DNA of 64,000 nucleotides, taken from the NCBI RefSeq assembly GCF_013522705.1, contig NZ_JAAMRE010000002.1, positions 1 through 64,000 on the forward strand, in the 5' to 3' direction. Position 1 is the first letter of the stretch. The number at the start of each line of letters is the position of its first letter. Below are positions 1 to 7,675 of this stretch, piece by piece. This stretch comes from Pseudomonas lurida (GTDB lineage Bacteria; Pseudomonadota; Gammaproteobacteria; Pseudomonadales; Pseudomonadaceae). The notes below the pieces were generated by a model. The model had not been told where the DNA came from. It made no database searches and saw only the letters and a program-made list of their open reading frames with translations. The position numbers were made by a program, and so were the translations under genes.

Positions 1-31
1 AAAAAGGAAGGAAAGTATTAATATCGCGCAT

Positions 32-95
32 AAGAACGCCGGTTTTTTAGATGTGTTTGCTCGCACGAACATCATCCATCAAATCGGCGTTCTTG
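32..95. terminator. Long-loop inverted repeat downstream of the autotransporter gene
   Basis: The 10-base arms AAGAACGCCG (32-41) and CGGCGTTCTT (86-95) are perfect inverted repeats. The right arm is followed by GTTT and the left arm by a run of T. The loop of about 44 bases contains a weaker inner dyad (GATGT / ACATC). It lies just beyond the stop of the minus-strand autotransporter gene, so a terminator is the simplest reading. The long loop makes this uncertain. Confidence 0.4.
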
Positions 96-152
96 TTTCT
101 ATGTTTCCCGGGATTCCGTGAAGAACCTTTTTTTTGCATTGGATTCAGCGGC

Positions 153-1460
153 TTAGAACGCCATCGTCCATTGCCCCGCCAGTCCCTGGTTGCGGCTGTG
201 GCTGCCACGTTCGGCGGTATAGGTCAGGCCCACACTGTGTTCAGCCGACAGCGCCACGTCCAGGCCGGTGCGCACGGCCAGGCTGTCTCGCGCCAGTGAG
301 GTACCGCTGATGGAGAACTCGCTGTTGACGTGTTCAGGTTCTCTCCAGGCCGAGGATTGTTTCACGCGGCTTTCGACGTTGCCGTACAGGTGCGTCCAAC
401 TGGCGCTCAAATGCGGCTTGAGGGCCATCTGGTTATCCAGCCTGAAGTCTCGGGCCAGGCGCAGGCCGAAGGTGGTGTTGAGGTTTTGCTGGGTCTGCGC
501 CCGCACATCCAGCGCGCTGTAGCCGCCCTTTTCGCGAAAGCCCTGGCGGTGATAGCGCTGCAGACCCAGTCCGGCAAAGGGTTCGGCGCGCAGGTCAGCG
601 ATGACCAGCGGATAACCCAGTTCGGCGAATACATTCTGACTCTGAGCTTTGTAGTGGCCGGTGAGGCGTTCGCGATAATTGATGAAGTCGACATCCACGT
701 AGCGTTTGTTCTGCCCCGCGTGACTGCTGTAAAGCGCGCCCAGGCGCAGCGCGAACGGGCCGTCCTGGCGTGCCGCATAAGTGCCCAGGTGCCAACTGTC
801 CAGGTCACCCTTGAAGCGTTTGGCACTCAGGTCACTGTCGGATTTGCCGCCCACCACGCCGAACCGCCAGGCGTTGGCCAACGACCAGTCGGCGCCCAGC
901 AAAAGCCCTTGGCTGCGCCGTTTGAGGCCGGCGCTGCCGTGCTGTGCGTCGAGTTTGCCGCCGCTGCCCACGCCTTGCACCCACACACGGCTTGCTTGTT
1001 CAGAGGTGTCCAATTGACGAATCGCCGCGAGCAGACTGGCGTTCAATTGTTTCATGCTGGCCTGGGTGGCCGTGCCCAGGTTGGCGTTCTGGCTGCCCGC
1101 CAATTGTTCAAGCAATGCGCCGACGCGGCCCGGCTCCAGACCCGCCAGGTAATGCACGTATTGCCGCAGTTGGTGTTTGTCCCAATAGTCGAGCTGGTCC
1201 GAAGCCAGCAGTTGGCTGACTGCGGAGTCCAGCATACGGGCGACGTTCAGGCCATTACGGCTGGTGGCGCGGTTGGCGAAGCTGGCGTCCCGAGGCTTGG
1301 CAATGACCAGCCCTGAATGACCTGCCGCTCCGTTGCCGCTGAGCGGTTGCAGCCACTCGCTGTCCGGCTCCATGTCGCCGCGAGTGTGTGCGTATGAAGC
1401 CCCGATTGTGCCCAGCGCCAGGATGATGGCGACTGCCAATTGCTTGTGTATGAACGGCAT
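153..1460 (-). CDS. Autotransporter beta-barrel domain protein with a short passenger
   Basis: This 435-residue protein starts with a signal peptide (hydrophobic segment at residues 8-22, cut near SYA-HTRG). About 130 residues of polar, helical-looking sequence follow. From roughly residue 155 to the end there are alternating amphipathic strands rich in G, Y and W, typical of the autotransporter translocator domain, including RVWVQGVGSGG, a GLLLGADW-type strand and a terminal aromatic (WTMAF). The family inserts as a 12-strand outer-membrane barrel that exposes the passenger at the cell surface. The passenger here is far shorter than usual, so the protein may be a barrel-dominated or remnant autotransporter. 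No catalytic motif is visible. It appears monocistronic. Confidence 0.8.
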   Translation of the reverse strand: MPFIHKQLAVAIILALGTIGASYAHTRGDMEPDSEWLQPLSGNGAAGHSGLVIAKPRDASFANRATSRNGLNVARMLDSAVSQLLASDQLDYWDKHQLRQYVHYLAGLEPGRVGALLEQLAGSQNANLGTATQASMKQLNASLLAAIRQLDTSEQASRVWVQGVGSGGKLDAQHGSAGLKRRSQGLLLGADWSLANAWRFGVVGGKSDSDLSAKRFKGDLDSWHLGTYAARQDGPFALRLGALYSSHAGQNKRYVDVDFINYRERLTGHYKAQSQNVFAELGYPLVIADLRAEPFAGLGLQRYHRQGFREKGGYSALDVRAQTQQNLNTTFGLRLARDFRLDNQMALKPHLSASWTHLYGNVESRVKQSSAWREPEHVNSEFSISGTSLARDSLAVRTGLDVALSAEHSVGLTYTAERGSHSRNQGLAGQWTMAF

Positions 1461-1634
1461 GCAAACCCACCTCTGATGTATGAGGCGGGGAATTTAGCGA
1501 GGTGACAGAGTGATAACTGTCAGGCCGGGTGCTGCGGGTTTGCGGGAGATGTCTCTAGTGCGTTGCGATAAAACAATTCGTTAAATCTGCACAGCATTGA
1601 GTGCACGCCTGAATCAGGCGCGATCGACGCTCCC

Positions 1635-2438
1635 TCACCCCCGCCCCGCATAGCCCTTGCCGTAGTGCCGCTCCATGCGTGCCTGGATCAGCTCCAGGCC
1701 CAGGGACAATACCCAGTAGATGATCGCGGCGGTGGTGAGCATTTCGATGTAGCGGTAGCTCGAACGGCCGTAGGACTGCGCCAGGAACATCACCTCCCAA
1801 ACGCCCATCACCGAAATCAGTGACGAGTCCTTGAGCATCGAGATGAACTGGTTGGTGGCCGGCGGGATGATGGTGCGCATGGCCTGGGGCAGGGTGACAT
1901 GCCAGAAGATCTCCCGGTCGCGCATGCCCAGGGCCAGGGCGGCCTCCCGCTGGCCCTGGGGCACACCGAGGATGCCGGCGCGGAAGATCTCGCTGAGGTA
2001 GGCGCCATAGTTCAGCGACAGCGCAATGATGCCGGCGACGATTGCGCCCGGCACCACGCCCAGTTGCGGCAGACCGAGGTAGATCAGCAGTATCTGGATC
2101 AGCAGCGGCGTGCCGCGAAAAAACGACGCATAAAAACTGGCGATGCCAAATGCCACGGCGCTTTTCGACAAGCGTGCGAGGGCGGTGACAAAGCCCAGCA
2201 CCGACGATGCCGCCATCGAGCACAGACACAGGAACAGCGTCAGCGCCGCGCCTTGCAGGAAACCGTTGGGCGCCAGGTGCACGCCGATCAGGTTGGGCAG
2301 CTTGTCGAGGATGATCGAGAACTTCAGGTCAAAGCTCAGGAAGAAGCTGGCGAACAGGGCGAACAACGCCGCCCAGGTCAGGTACAGGCGTGCGCGAAAG
2401 CCGAGCAGCGCGCGCGCGGGTTTTGGCAGATGACTCAT
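1635..2438 (-). CDS. Polar amino-acid ABC transporter permease (HisMQ/GlnP type)
   Basis: This inner-membrane permease of about 267 residues has five or more hydrophobic helices and the EAA loop (EAALALGMRDREIFWHVTLP) that docks on the ATPase. FRGTPLLIQ and SLNYGAYLSEIFRAG are family hallmarks of polar amino-acid permeases. The chosen start, ATG at 2438 (MSHLPK), overlaps the stop of the upstream binding-protein gene in an ATGA, implying translational coupling. An in-frame start 24 bases upstream is less likely. No ATPase gene follows; the next gene downstream is the autotransporter. Substrate cannot be read from sequence, but the divergent homocysteine S-methyltransferase suggests a sulfur amino acid such as S-methylmethionine (inference). 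Confidence 0.88.
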   Translation of the reverse strand: MSHLPKPARALLGFRARLYLTWAALFALFASFFLSFDLKFSIILDKLPNLIGVHLAPNGFLQGAALTLFLCLCSMAASSVLGFVTALARLSKSAVAFGIASFYASFFRGTPLLIQILLIYLGLPQLGVVPGAIVAGIIALSLNYGAYLSEIFRAGILGVPQGQREAALALGMRDREIFWHVTLPQAMRTIIPPATNQFISMLKDSSLISVMGVWEVMFLAQSYGRSSYRYIEMLTTAAIIYWVLSLGLELIQARMERHYGKGYAGRG

Positions 2439-3265
2439 TGGCTGATGTCGGCACCGATCCATTTTTTCGACAGCGTGCTCAACGTGCCGTCCTGTTTCAA
2501 CTGCGCAAAGACGTCACGCACTTTGCTGTCCCACTGCGGGTCGCCTTTTTCGATGGCCACCGAGTTGGGCTCGGCGTACAGCGGCTCGCCGGCCAGCTTG
2601 AAGCGCTTGTCCTGGTCCAGGCGCGGCTGGGCGGTGACCAGGTTGGTGAGGATCGCATCCAGGCGCACGCCGGCACCCAGGCCGAGGTCCTGGAACGCTA
2701 CGTTGTCGGTGTCGTATGGAGCGATCTGGACGTCCTCGAACGGGTACTGCAACTGCGTGTCTTCGGCGCCTTCGATCAGCAGATTTTTATTCAGGTAGCT
2801 TTCATAGCTGGAGGCGCTGGTCAGGCCGACTTTCTTGCCGCTCAGGTCCTTGGCGCCGTGGATGCGGTCGTCCTTGGCGTTGACCACAATGACCGCAGGG
2901 GACGCGTAGTACTCCACCGGGAAGTCGAACACCTCGGCGCGGGCCTTGCTCGGGGTCATGGAACAGATGCAAATGTCATAGCGCCCGCTCCAGCGGCCGG
3001 CGGCGATCACATCCCAGGACGGCGTTTCCAGGCGCAGCTTAACGCCCAGTTTCTGTGCCACGGCCTTGGCCACGTCGACGTCGAAGCCGTCGAGCTGGTT
3101 CTGATCGTTGAGAAAAGAGAACGGTGGGTAGCTTTCCATCAGCACGCCCACCAGTTCTTTTTTCTGTTCGATGCGGTCCAGGGTGGCGCCGCCAAAGGCT
3201 TGGGTTGAAGCAGCCAGCATCGTCAGGCCCAAGGCCCATAGCGGTTTGAATTTCAAAATGAACAC
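2435..3265 (-). CDS. Amino-acid ABC transporter periplasmic binding protein
   Basis: This is a 276-residue family 3 solute-binding protein. It has a signal peptide (MFILKFKPLWALGLTML to about AFG) and then the two-lobed fold: YPPFSFLN and LDGFDVDVAKAVAQKLG in lobe 1, and the SMTPSKARAEVFDFPVEYY segment typical of glutamine/histidine-type binders. It delivers substrate to the permease encoded immediately downstream, whose start overlaps its stop. The promoter must lie in the 3266-3369 gap shared with the divergent methyltransferase. Ligand is unknown; the arginine- and aspartate-containing binding segments fit a zwitterionic amino acid. Confidence 0.88.
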   Translation of the reverse strand: MFILKFKPLWALGLTMLAASTQAFGGATLDRIEQKKELVGVLMESYPPFSFLNDQNQLDGFDVDVAKAVAQKLGVKLRLETPSWDVIAAGRWSGRYDICICSMTPSKARAEVFDFPVEYYASPAVIVVNAKDDRIHGAKDLSGKKVGLTSASSYESYLNKNLLIEGAEDTQLQYPFEDVQIAPYDTDNVAFQDLGLGAGVRLDAILTNLVTAQPRLDQDKRFKLAGEPLYAEPNSVAIEKGDPQWDSKVRDVFAQLKQDGTLSTLSKKWIGADISQ

Positions 3266-3369
3266 CTGAATAAAAAAGAGGTTGTTATTAACCGAATGGT
3301 ACGCATTAAATAGTTATAAGAACGACTCTCATAGTGAGTTATTTTCATAAGCATATGAGTAAAAGCTAT

Positions 3370-4269
3370 ATGGGCGCTGAAATCACAGTAATTCTCGACG
3401 GCGGCATGGGCCGTGAACTGCAACGCCGTGGCGCGCCTTTCCGGCAGCCGGAGTGGTCGGCACTGGCCCTGAGCGAAGCCCCGCAGGCGGTGGAGGCGGT
3501 GCATGCGGCCTATATCGACAGCGGCGCCGACGTCATTACCAGCAACAGTTATGCGGTGGTGCCGTTTCACATCGGTGAAGCGCGTTTTGCTGCCGAGGGC
3601 CAGGCCCTGGCGGCGCTGGCGGGGGAGTTGGCGCGCCGAGCAGTAGAGGCTTCGGGCAAACCCGTGCGCGTGGCCGGTTCGTTGCCGCCGTTATTCGGCT
3701 CCTACCGGCCCGACCTGTTCGAGCCGGCGCGGGTGTCCGAGCTGCTGACGCCCCTGGTGCAGGGCCTGGCGCCCCATGTCGACCTGTGGCTGGCGGAAAC
3801 CCAGAGCTCCATCGCTGAGGCGCGAGCGATCCACGCTGGTTTGCCGAAGGACGGCAAGCCGTTCTGGCTGTCGTTTACCTTGAAAGACGAAGACACCGAT
3901 GAAGTGCCGCGCCTGCGTTCCGGCGAGCCGGTGGCGGACGCCGCCGAAGCGGCGGCGCAATGGGGTGTACAGGTGCTGCTGTTCAACTGCAGCCAGCCTG
4001 AAGTGATTGGCGCGGCGATCGATGCGGCTCGCCAGACCTTCGAACGCCTGGGCGTGCAGATCCAGATCGGCGCCTATGCCAATGCCTTCCCGCCGCAACC
4101 CAAGGAAGCCACGGCCAACGACGGCCTGGACCCGCTGCGCGACGACCTCGACCCGCCGGGCTACCTGCAGTGGGCGGCCGACTGGCAATCGCGTGGCGCC
4201 AGCCATCTGGGCGGCTGCTGCGGGATCGGGCCGGAGCATATTGCGGTGCTGGCGCAGAAGCTGAACTGA
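3370..4269 (+). CDS. Homocysteine S-methyltransferase family protein (MmuM-like)
   Basis: This protein of about 299 residues has the betaine/homocysteine S-methyltransferase TIM-barrel fold. LDGGMGREL near the N terminus, the zinc cysteine in LLFNCSQPE, and the paired cysteines of GGCCGIGPEH near the C terminus are the three expected zinc-ligand positions. Family enzymes move a methyl group from S-methylmethionine or a related donor to homocysteine, making methionine. In-frame starts exist at 3334 (GTG), 3355 and 3370 (ATG). I chose 3370 because the core fold begins right after it, but 3355 is nearly as good. It diverges from the ABC transporter genes. Its stop is 3 bases from the end of a convergent GNAT gene. 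Confidence 0.87.
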   Translation: MGAEITVILDGGMGRELQRRGAPFRQPEWSALALSEAPQAVEAVHAAYIDSGADVITSNSYAVVPFHIGEARFAAEGQALAALAGELARRAVEASGKPVRVAGSLPPLFGSYRPDLFEPARVSELLTPLVQGLAPHVDLWLAETQSSIAEARAIHAGLPKDGKPFWLSFTLKDEDTDEVPRLRSGEPVADAAEAAAQWGVQVLLFNCSQPEVIGAAIDAARQTFERLGVQIQIGAYANAFPPQPKEATANDGLDPLRDDLDPPGYLQWAADWQSRGASHLGGCCGIGPEHIAVLAQKLN

Positions 4270-4272
4270 CGC

Positions 4273-4950
4273 TTAAAGCGCCTGGCGGCACTCCGCCAGG
4301 CCCTTGAGCTGCCCGGAAGCCGTCTGATTCGCCAGGGATAACCATTGCTCAAAAGCCGCCGCCACCACCGGCCATTCCCCGTCCAAAATCGAATACCACG
4401 CCGTATCCCGGTTCTGCCCCTTGACCACCATATGCTGGCGGAACACCCCTTCAAAACTGAACCCCAGGCGCTCGGCCGCGTATTTGGAACGGGCATTGCC
4501 GTTGTTGCACTTCCATTCCAGGCGGCGATAACCCTGCTCGAACGCGTATTTGGCCAGCAGGTACACCGCCTCGGTGCTTTTCGGCGAACGCTGCATCGGT
4601 GCGCCGAAGGTGACGTGGCCGATTTCGATGCGGCCCTGGGCCGGCACGATCGACATCAGGCTGAGGATGCCTTGTACATCGCCGCTGACACGGTCGATCA
4701 CGCTGAAAAAATACGGGTCGCTGTTGGCCGCATGATTGTTCAGCCAGGCATCGAAGGCCGCGCGCTCGGCAAACGGACCATAGGGCAAGTAATCCCACAG
4801 CTTGGGGTCGGCGCCGGGGCCTTCCAGCGCTTGCCAGAGTTGATCGGCGTGGCGTGCGGGATCGAGTTTTTCCAGGCGGATAAAGCGCCCTTCGAGCAGT
4901 TGAGCCGAGGGCGCCGGAGCACCTTTCCAGTCGGCGAGGGAAGTGGACAT
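4273..4950 (-). CDS. GNAT family N-acetyltransferase (RimJ/RimL-like)
   Basis: This protein of about 225 residues matches the RimJ/RimL-type acetyltransferase layout. It has an N-terminal LEGRFIRLEKLDPARHADQL segment, the central GIEIGHVTF-like strand (RIEIGHVTFGAPMQRS) and RRLEWKCNNGNARSKYAAERLGF, the acetyl-CoA/substrate segment of this subfamily. The start at 4950 (MSTSLADWK) is preceded by AAGGAGCG and is chosen over an upstream in-frame ATG at 5013 that would overlap the neighbour. It is the last gene of a three-gene unit with a second GNAT and a PaiB-like gene. Likely substrates are an amine or a protein N terminus (family knowledge; not resolved here). Confidence 0.85.
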   Translation of the reverse strand: MSTSLADWKGAPAPSAQLLEGRFIRLEKLDPARHADQLWQALEGPGADPKLWDYLPYGPFAERAAFDAWLNNHAANSDPYFFSVIDRVSGDVQGILSLMSIVPAQGRIEIGHVTFGAPMQRSPKSTEAVYLLAKYAFEQGYRRLEWKCNNGNARSKYAAERLGFSFEGVFRQHMVVKGQNRDTAWYSILDGEWPVVAAAFEQWLSLANQTASGQLKGLAECRQAL

Positions 4951-4960
4951 GCTGCGCTCC

Positions 4961-5407
4961 TTAAAGACCTTTGCGAAATTGAATGAAACCCGGGCGCTCG
5001 GCGATCCGCTCATACAGCTGGATCGCGGTGGAGTTGGTCTCGTGGGTCAGCCAGTGCACCTTGCAGCAACCGTCGGCCTTGGCGGTGGCGTAGACGAATT
5101 CGATCAGTTTGCGACCGACACCGGTGCCGCGCTGGGACGGGTCCACCAACAGGTCCTGCAGGTAGCAGGAGTTCTCGATGCTCCAGTTGGAGCGGTGGTA
5201 GATGAAGTTGACCATACCCACCGCCTTGCCGTCCTGCCAGGCCAGCGCCGAATGAGTCGGTTCGCTGGGGTCGATCAAACGCTGCCAGGTACTGTGGCTC
5301 ACCGCGTCCGGCAGTTCGGTGTTGTAGAACTGCAAATACGCCTGCCACAACGGCAACCACGCCGCGTGGTCGGCGGCGGTGACGGGGCGGATATCGATAG
5401 GACTCAT
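4961..5407 (-). CDS. GNAT family N-acetyltransferase
   Basis: This is a compact GNAT protein of 148 residues. IDIRPVTAADHAAWLPLW opens the fold. The acetyl-CoA pyrophosphate loop is LQDLLVDPSQRGTGVGRKLIE (Q/R-x-x-G-x-G/A), followed by a VHWLTHETNSTAIQLYERI helix typical of motif B. ATG 5407 is preceded by AAAGGAGCC and overlaps the stop of the upstream PaiB-like gene as ATGA, so the two are translationally coupled. The gap to the next GNAT gene is 10 bases. The pairing with a PaiB-like protein recalls the paiA-paiB pair of Bacillus, where PaiA acetylates polyamines; that function is inferred from context only. Confidence 0.87.
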   Translation of the reverse strand: MSPIDIRPVTAADHAAWLPLWQAYLQFYNTELPDAVSHSTWQRLIDPSEPTHSALAWQDGKAVGMVNFIYHRSNWSIENSCYLQDLLVDPSQRGTGVGRKLIEFVYATAKADGCCKVHWLTHETNSTAIQLYERIAERPGFIQFRKGL

Positions 5408-6042
5408 TCTGTGGCTCCTTTGGGAATAAATCGGGCGAGGGTCTGGTCGCGCACGTCGCTGCTGGCGGCCAGGCCGTCGCGCACACCGGCGATATCCGCC
5501 GAGCTGCGGTTCTGGCTGAGTTTGCGTTTGCCGATCAGGCGCTCGATGGGCAGCGAGAAACCGACGATGGCCTTGAGCATGCCGTCGATGTAGTCGGCCG
5601 GGGCATCGCTGACGGCCCATGGTTGGGCGCGACGGCTTTCGTGGCGGTCAGTCAACGCACTGACCACCGCCAGCAAGCGCTCGGCATCGGTGAACACCTC
5701 GGCCTTGCCGTAGGCATGTACCGCCAGGTAATTCCAGGTGGGCACCACTTTGCCGTGCTCGGCCTTGGTCGGGTAGAACGATGGACTGATGTAGGCGTCG
5801 GCGCCGGCAAAAATCACCAGGGCTTCGCTGCCGTTTTGCAGGTCGCGCCACTGTGGGTTGGCCTTGGCCATGTGCCCGTACAACGTGCCGTTCGAGCCTT
5901 CATCAGGGTTGAGCAGCAGCGGCAGGTGGCTGGCTTGCAGGCCGTCGTCGCCCAGGGTCACCAGTTGCGCCAGGCGCGTGTGCTGGATCAGTTGCTGGAT
6001 TTCGGGCAAGTCATCGAGGGCAAAGGCGCGCGGTGTGTACAT
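5404..6042 (-). CDS. PaiB-like FMN-binding negative transcriptional regulator
   Basis: This 212-residue protein has PaiB-family features in order: MYTPRAFALDD start, LGDDGLQASHLPLLL, GTLYGHMAKANPQWRDL, YISPSFYPTKAEHGKVVPTWNYLAVHAYG, and a C-terminal GFSLPIERLIGKRKLSQNRS segment. These form a split-barrel flavin-binding fold. PaiB of Bacillus represses sporulation and degradative-enzyme genes; the Gram-negative function is poorly defined. The start at ATG 6042 gives the usual family length (about 205-215). It is first in a tightly coupled operon with two acetyltransferases and diverges from a MocR-type regulator whose start is 87 bases away, a layout that suggests the MocR protein controls this operon. 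Confidence 0.9.
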   Translation of the reverse strand: MYTPRAFALDDLPEIQQLIQHTRLAQLVTLGDDGLQASHLPLLLNPDEGSNGTLYGHMAKANPQWRDLQNGSEALVIFAGADAYISPSFYPTKAEHGKVVPTWNYLAVHAYGKAEVFTDAERLLAVVSALTDRHESRRAQPWAVSDAPADYIDGMLKAIVGFSLPIERLIGKRKLSQNRSSADIAGVRDGLAASSDVRDQTLARFIPKGATE

Positions 6043-6129
6043 GATTATTTTCCTTGGCGAATGGCGCCATCCTAGGCAGGCTAATGGTCTGTGGTAAGAG
6101 CCATCCAGGGTCAATTTCATAGGTCCAAT

Positions 6130-7668
6130 ATGCCGCCTGCGTCGCCGCCGTTGTCCTTCAACCCCGCCGGTATTGAGTTGGACCCTCGCCAGGGCCTGAC
6201 ACGCCAGCTCTACGACGCCCTGCGCCAACGTGTGCTGGACGGACGCCTGGTGAGTGGCACGCGCCTGCCCGCCAGCCGCGACCTGGCGGCGGCCTTGTCG
6301 ATTTCCCGCAACAGCGTGGTGCGGGCCTACGATCAGTTGTACGCCGAAGGCTTTATCGAAGCGCGCGTCGGAGACGGCACCTATGTCGCCCAATTACCGA
6401 CGGCGAAAAAACTATCCACAAAACCATCCACAGGGTTATCACCAGGCTTATCCCCAGCTTTATCCACAAATTGCGGAAATTCATCGGTTAATTCGAGCCT
6501 GAAAGTTATCCACAGCGCGGCGCTGGAGCGTCTGGAAACCCACCATTTGTCTCAACCGCCGGTGGGGCCGCCCAAGGCCTTTCGTGTCGGCGTGCCGGCC
6601 TTTGATCTGTTTCCGTTTGAGGTTTGGGCCAAGCTCAACGGGGCTTTCTGGCGCAGGCCTAACCTGGAGCAGCTGTGCTACGGCGACCCTGCCGGAGACG
6701 CTCGCCTGCGTGGGTTGATCGCCGCCTATCTGCGCAGTTCACGCGGCATGCAATGCACCGCTGAACAAATTGTGATCACCAGCGGCGCGCAACAGGCAAT
6801 CAGCCTTTGTGCACAGTTGCTGGTGGCGCCCGGCGACGGCGTGGCGGTGGAAAACCCGGGCTACCGCGCCGCCGGGCATGCGTTCGCCCTGGCCGGTGCG
6901 TGCCTGCATGGCGTCCCGGTTGATGAGGAGGGGATTGACTGTGGCGTGCTCAACACCCTGGCCGATTGCCGCTTGGCCTACGTTACGCCGTCGCACCAAT
7001 ACCCGTTGGGCGTGGTGATGAGCCTGGCGCGCCGCCTGGAGCTGCTGGCCTGGGCCGAACGCACCGGCGGCTGGATCATCGAAGACGACTACGATGGCGA
7101 GTACCGCTACAGCGGCGCACCGCTGTCGCCCCTGGCCGCGCTGGACCGCAGCGGGCGCGTGTTGTACGTGGGCACCTTCGGTAAAGTGGCGTTCCCGGCG
7201 CTGCGCCTGGGCTACCTGGTGCTGCCGCCAGGCCTGGTAGAGGCCTTTTCCCGGCGTCGCGCCGTGGACATGCGCCACTCGGAAGTCAGCACGCAGGCGG
7301 TGATGGCCGAGTTCATGGCGGCCGGGCACTTCCAGCGCCATATTCGACGTATGCGGCGTGCGGCATTGAGTCGGCGCAATGCATTGCTCGCCGGTTGGCC
7401 GCGCGGTTTGCCCGGCGTCGGCCAATTGCCCGGCGTCGCCGCAGGGCTGCACATCACCGTGCGTGTCGACAACCTTGCCCGCGAGCAGCAATTGCTTGCA
7501 CAGGCCCATGCCGTGGGCGTTGAGATCAATGGCTTGAGCAATTACTGGCTGGCGCCATCCACGCTGGCGCCGGACCAGGGCGCCGGCCTGGTGCTGGGCT
7601 TTGCCGCAGTGCCAGAGCCCGCTATCGCGCAGGCGCTGGAACGTTTACGCGAGGCCTGGCGGTGTTGA
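6130..7668 (+). CDS. MocR/PdxR-type regulator (GntR HTH fused to aminotransferase)
   Basis: This is a 512-residue fusion. Residues about 15-90 are a GntR winged helix (LTRQLYDALRQRVLDGRL, GTRLPASRDLAAAL, SRNSVVRAYDQLYAEG). A Ser/Pro/Thr-rich linker spans about 90-130. A fold-type I aminotransferase-like domain follows, with the PLP-region segments SGAQQAISL, DDYDGEYRY and the lysine-containing GTFGKVAFPALRLGY. MocR proteins bind PLP and regulate a divergent gene, here the PaiB-GNAT operon. ATG 6130 is preferred over one at 6091. The linker DNA contains a 12-bp tandem array of DnaA-box-like 9-mers, which is unusual. The gene ends 7 bases from the convergent giant gene. Confidence 0.92.
   Translation: MPPASPPLSFNPAGIELDPRQGLTRQLYDALRQRVLDGRLVSGTRLPASRDLAAALSISRNSVVRAYDQLYAEGFIEARVGDGTYVAQLPTAKKLSTKPSTGLSPGLSPALSTNCGNSSVNSSLKVIHSAALERLETHHLSQPPVGPPKAFRVGVPAFDLFPFEVWAKLNGAFWRRPNLEQLCYGDPAGDARLRGLIAAYLRSSRGMQCTAEQIVITSGAQQAISLCAQLLVAPGDGVAVENPGYRAAGHAFALAGACLHGVPVDEEGIDCGVLNTLADCRLAYVTPSHQYPLGVVMSLARRLELLAWAERTGGWIIEDDYDGEYRYSGAPLSPLAALDRSGRVLYVGTFGKVAFPALRLGYLVLPPGLVEAFSRRRAVDMRHSEVSTQAVMAEFMAAGHFQRHIRRMRRAALSRRNALLAGWPRGLPGVGQLPGVAAGLHITVRVDNLAREQQLLAQAHAVGVEINGLSNYWLAPSTLAPDQGAGLVLGFAAVPEPAIAQALERLREAWRC
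6412..6514 (+). repeat. Tandem 12-bp repeats each containing a DnaA-box-like 9-mer
   Basis: Five 9-mers lie exactly 12 bases apart: CTATCCACA (6412), CCATCCACA (6424), TTATCACCA (6436), TTATCCCCA (6448) and TTATCCACA (6460). A sixth, perfect TTATCCACA lies at 6506, in a different reading frame. TTATCCACA is the bacterial DnaA-box consensus. The array encodes the four-residue repeat LSTK-PSTG-LSPG-LSPA-LSTN of the MocR linker, so protein repetition and DNA motif are confounded for the first five. Confidence 0.8.
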
Positions 7669-7675
7669 TCGGCAC

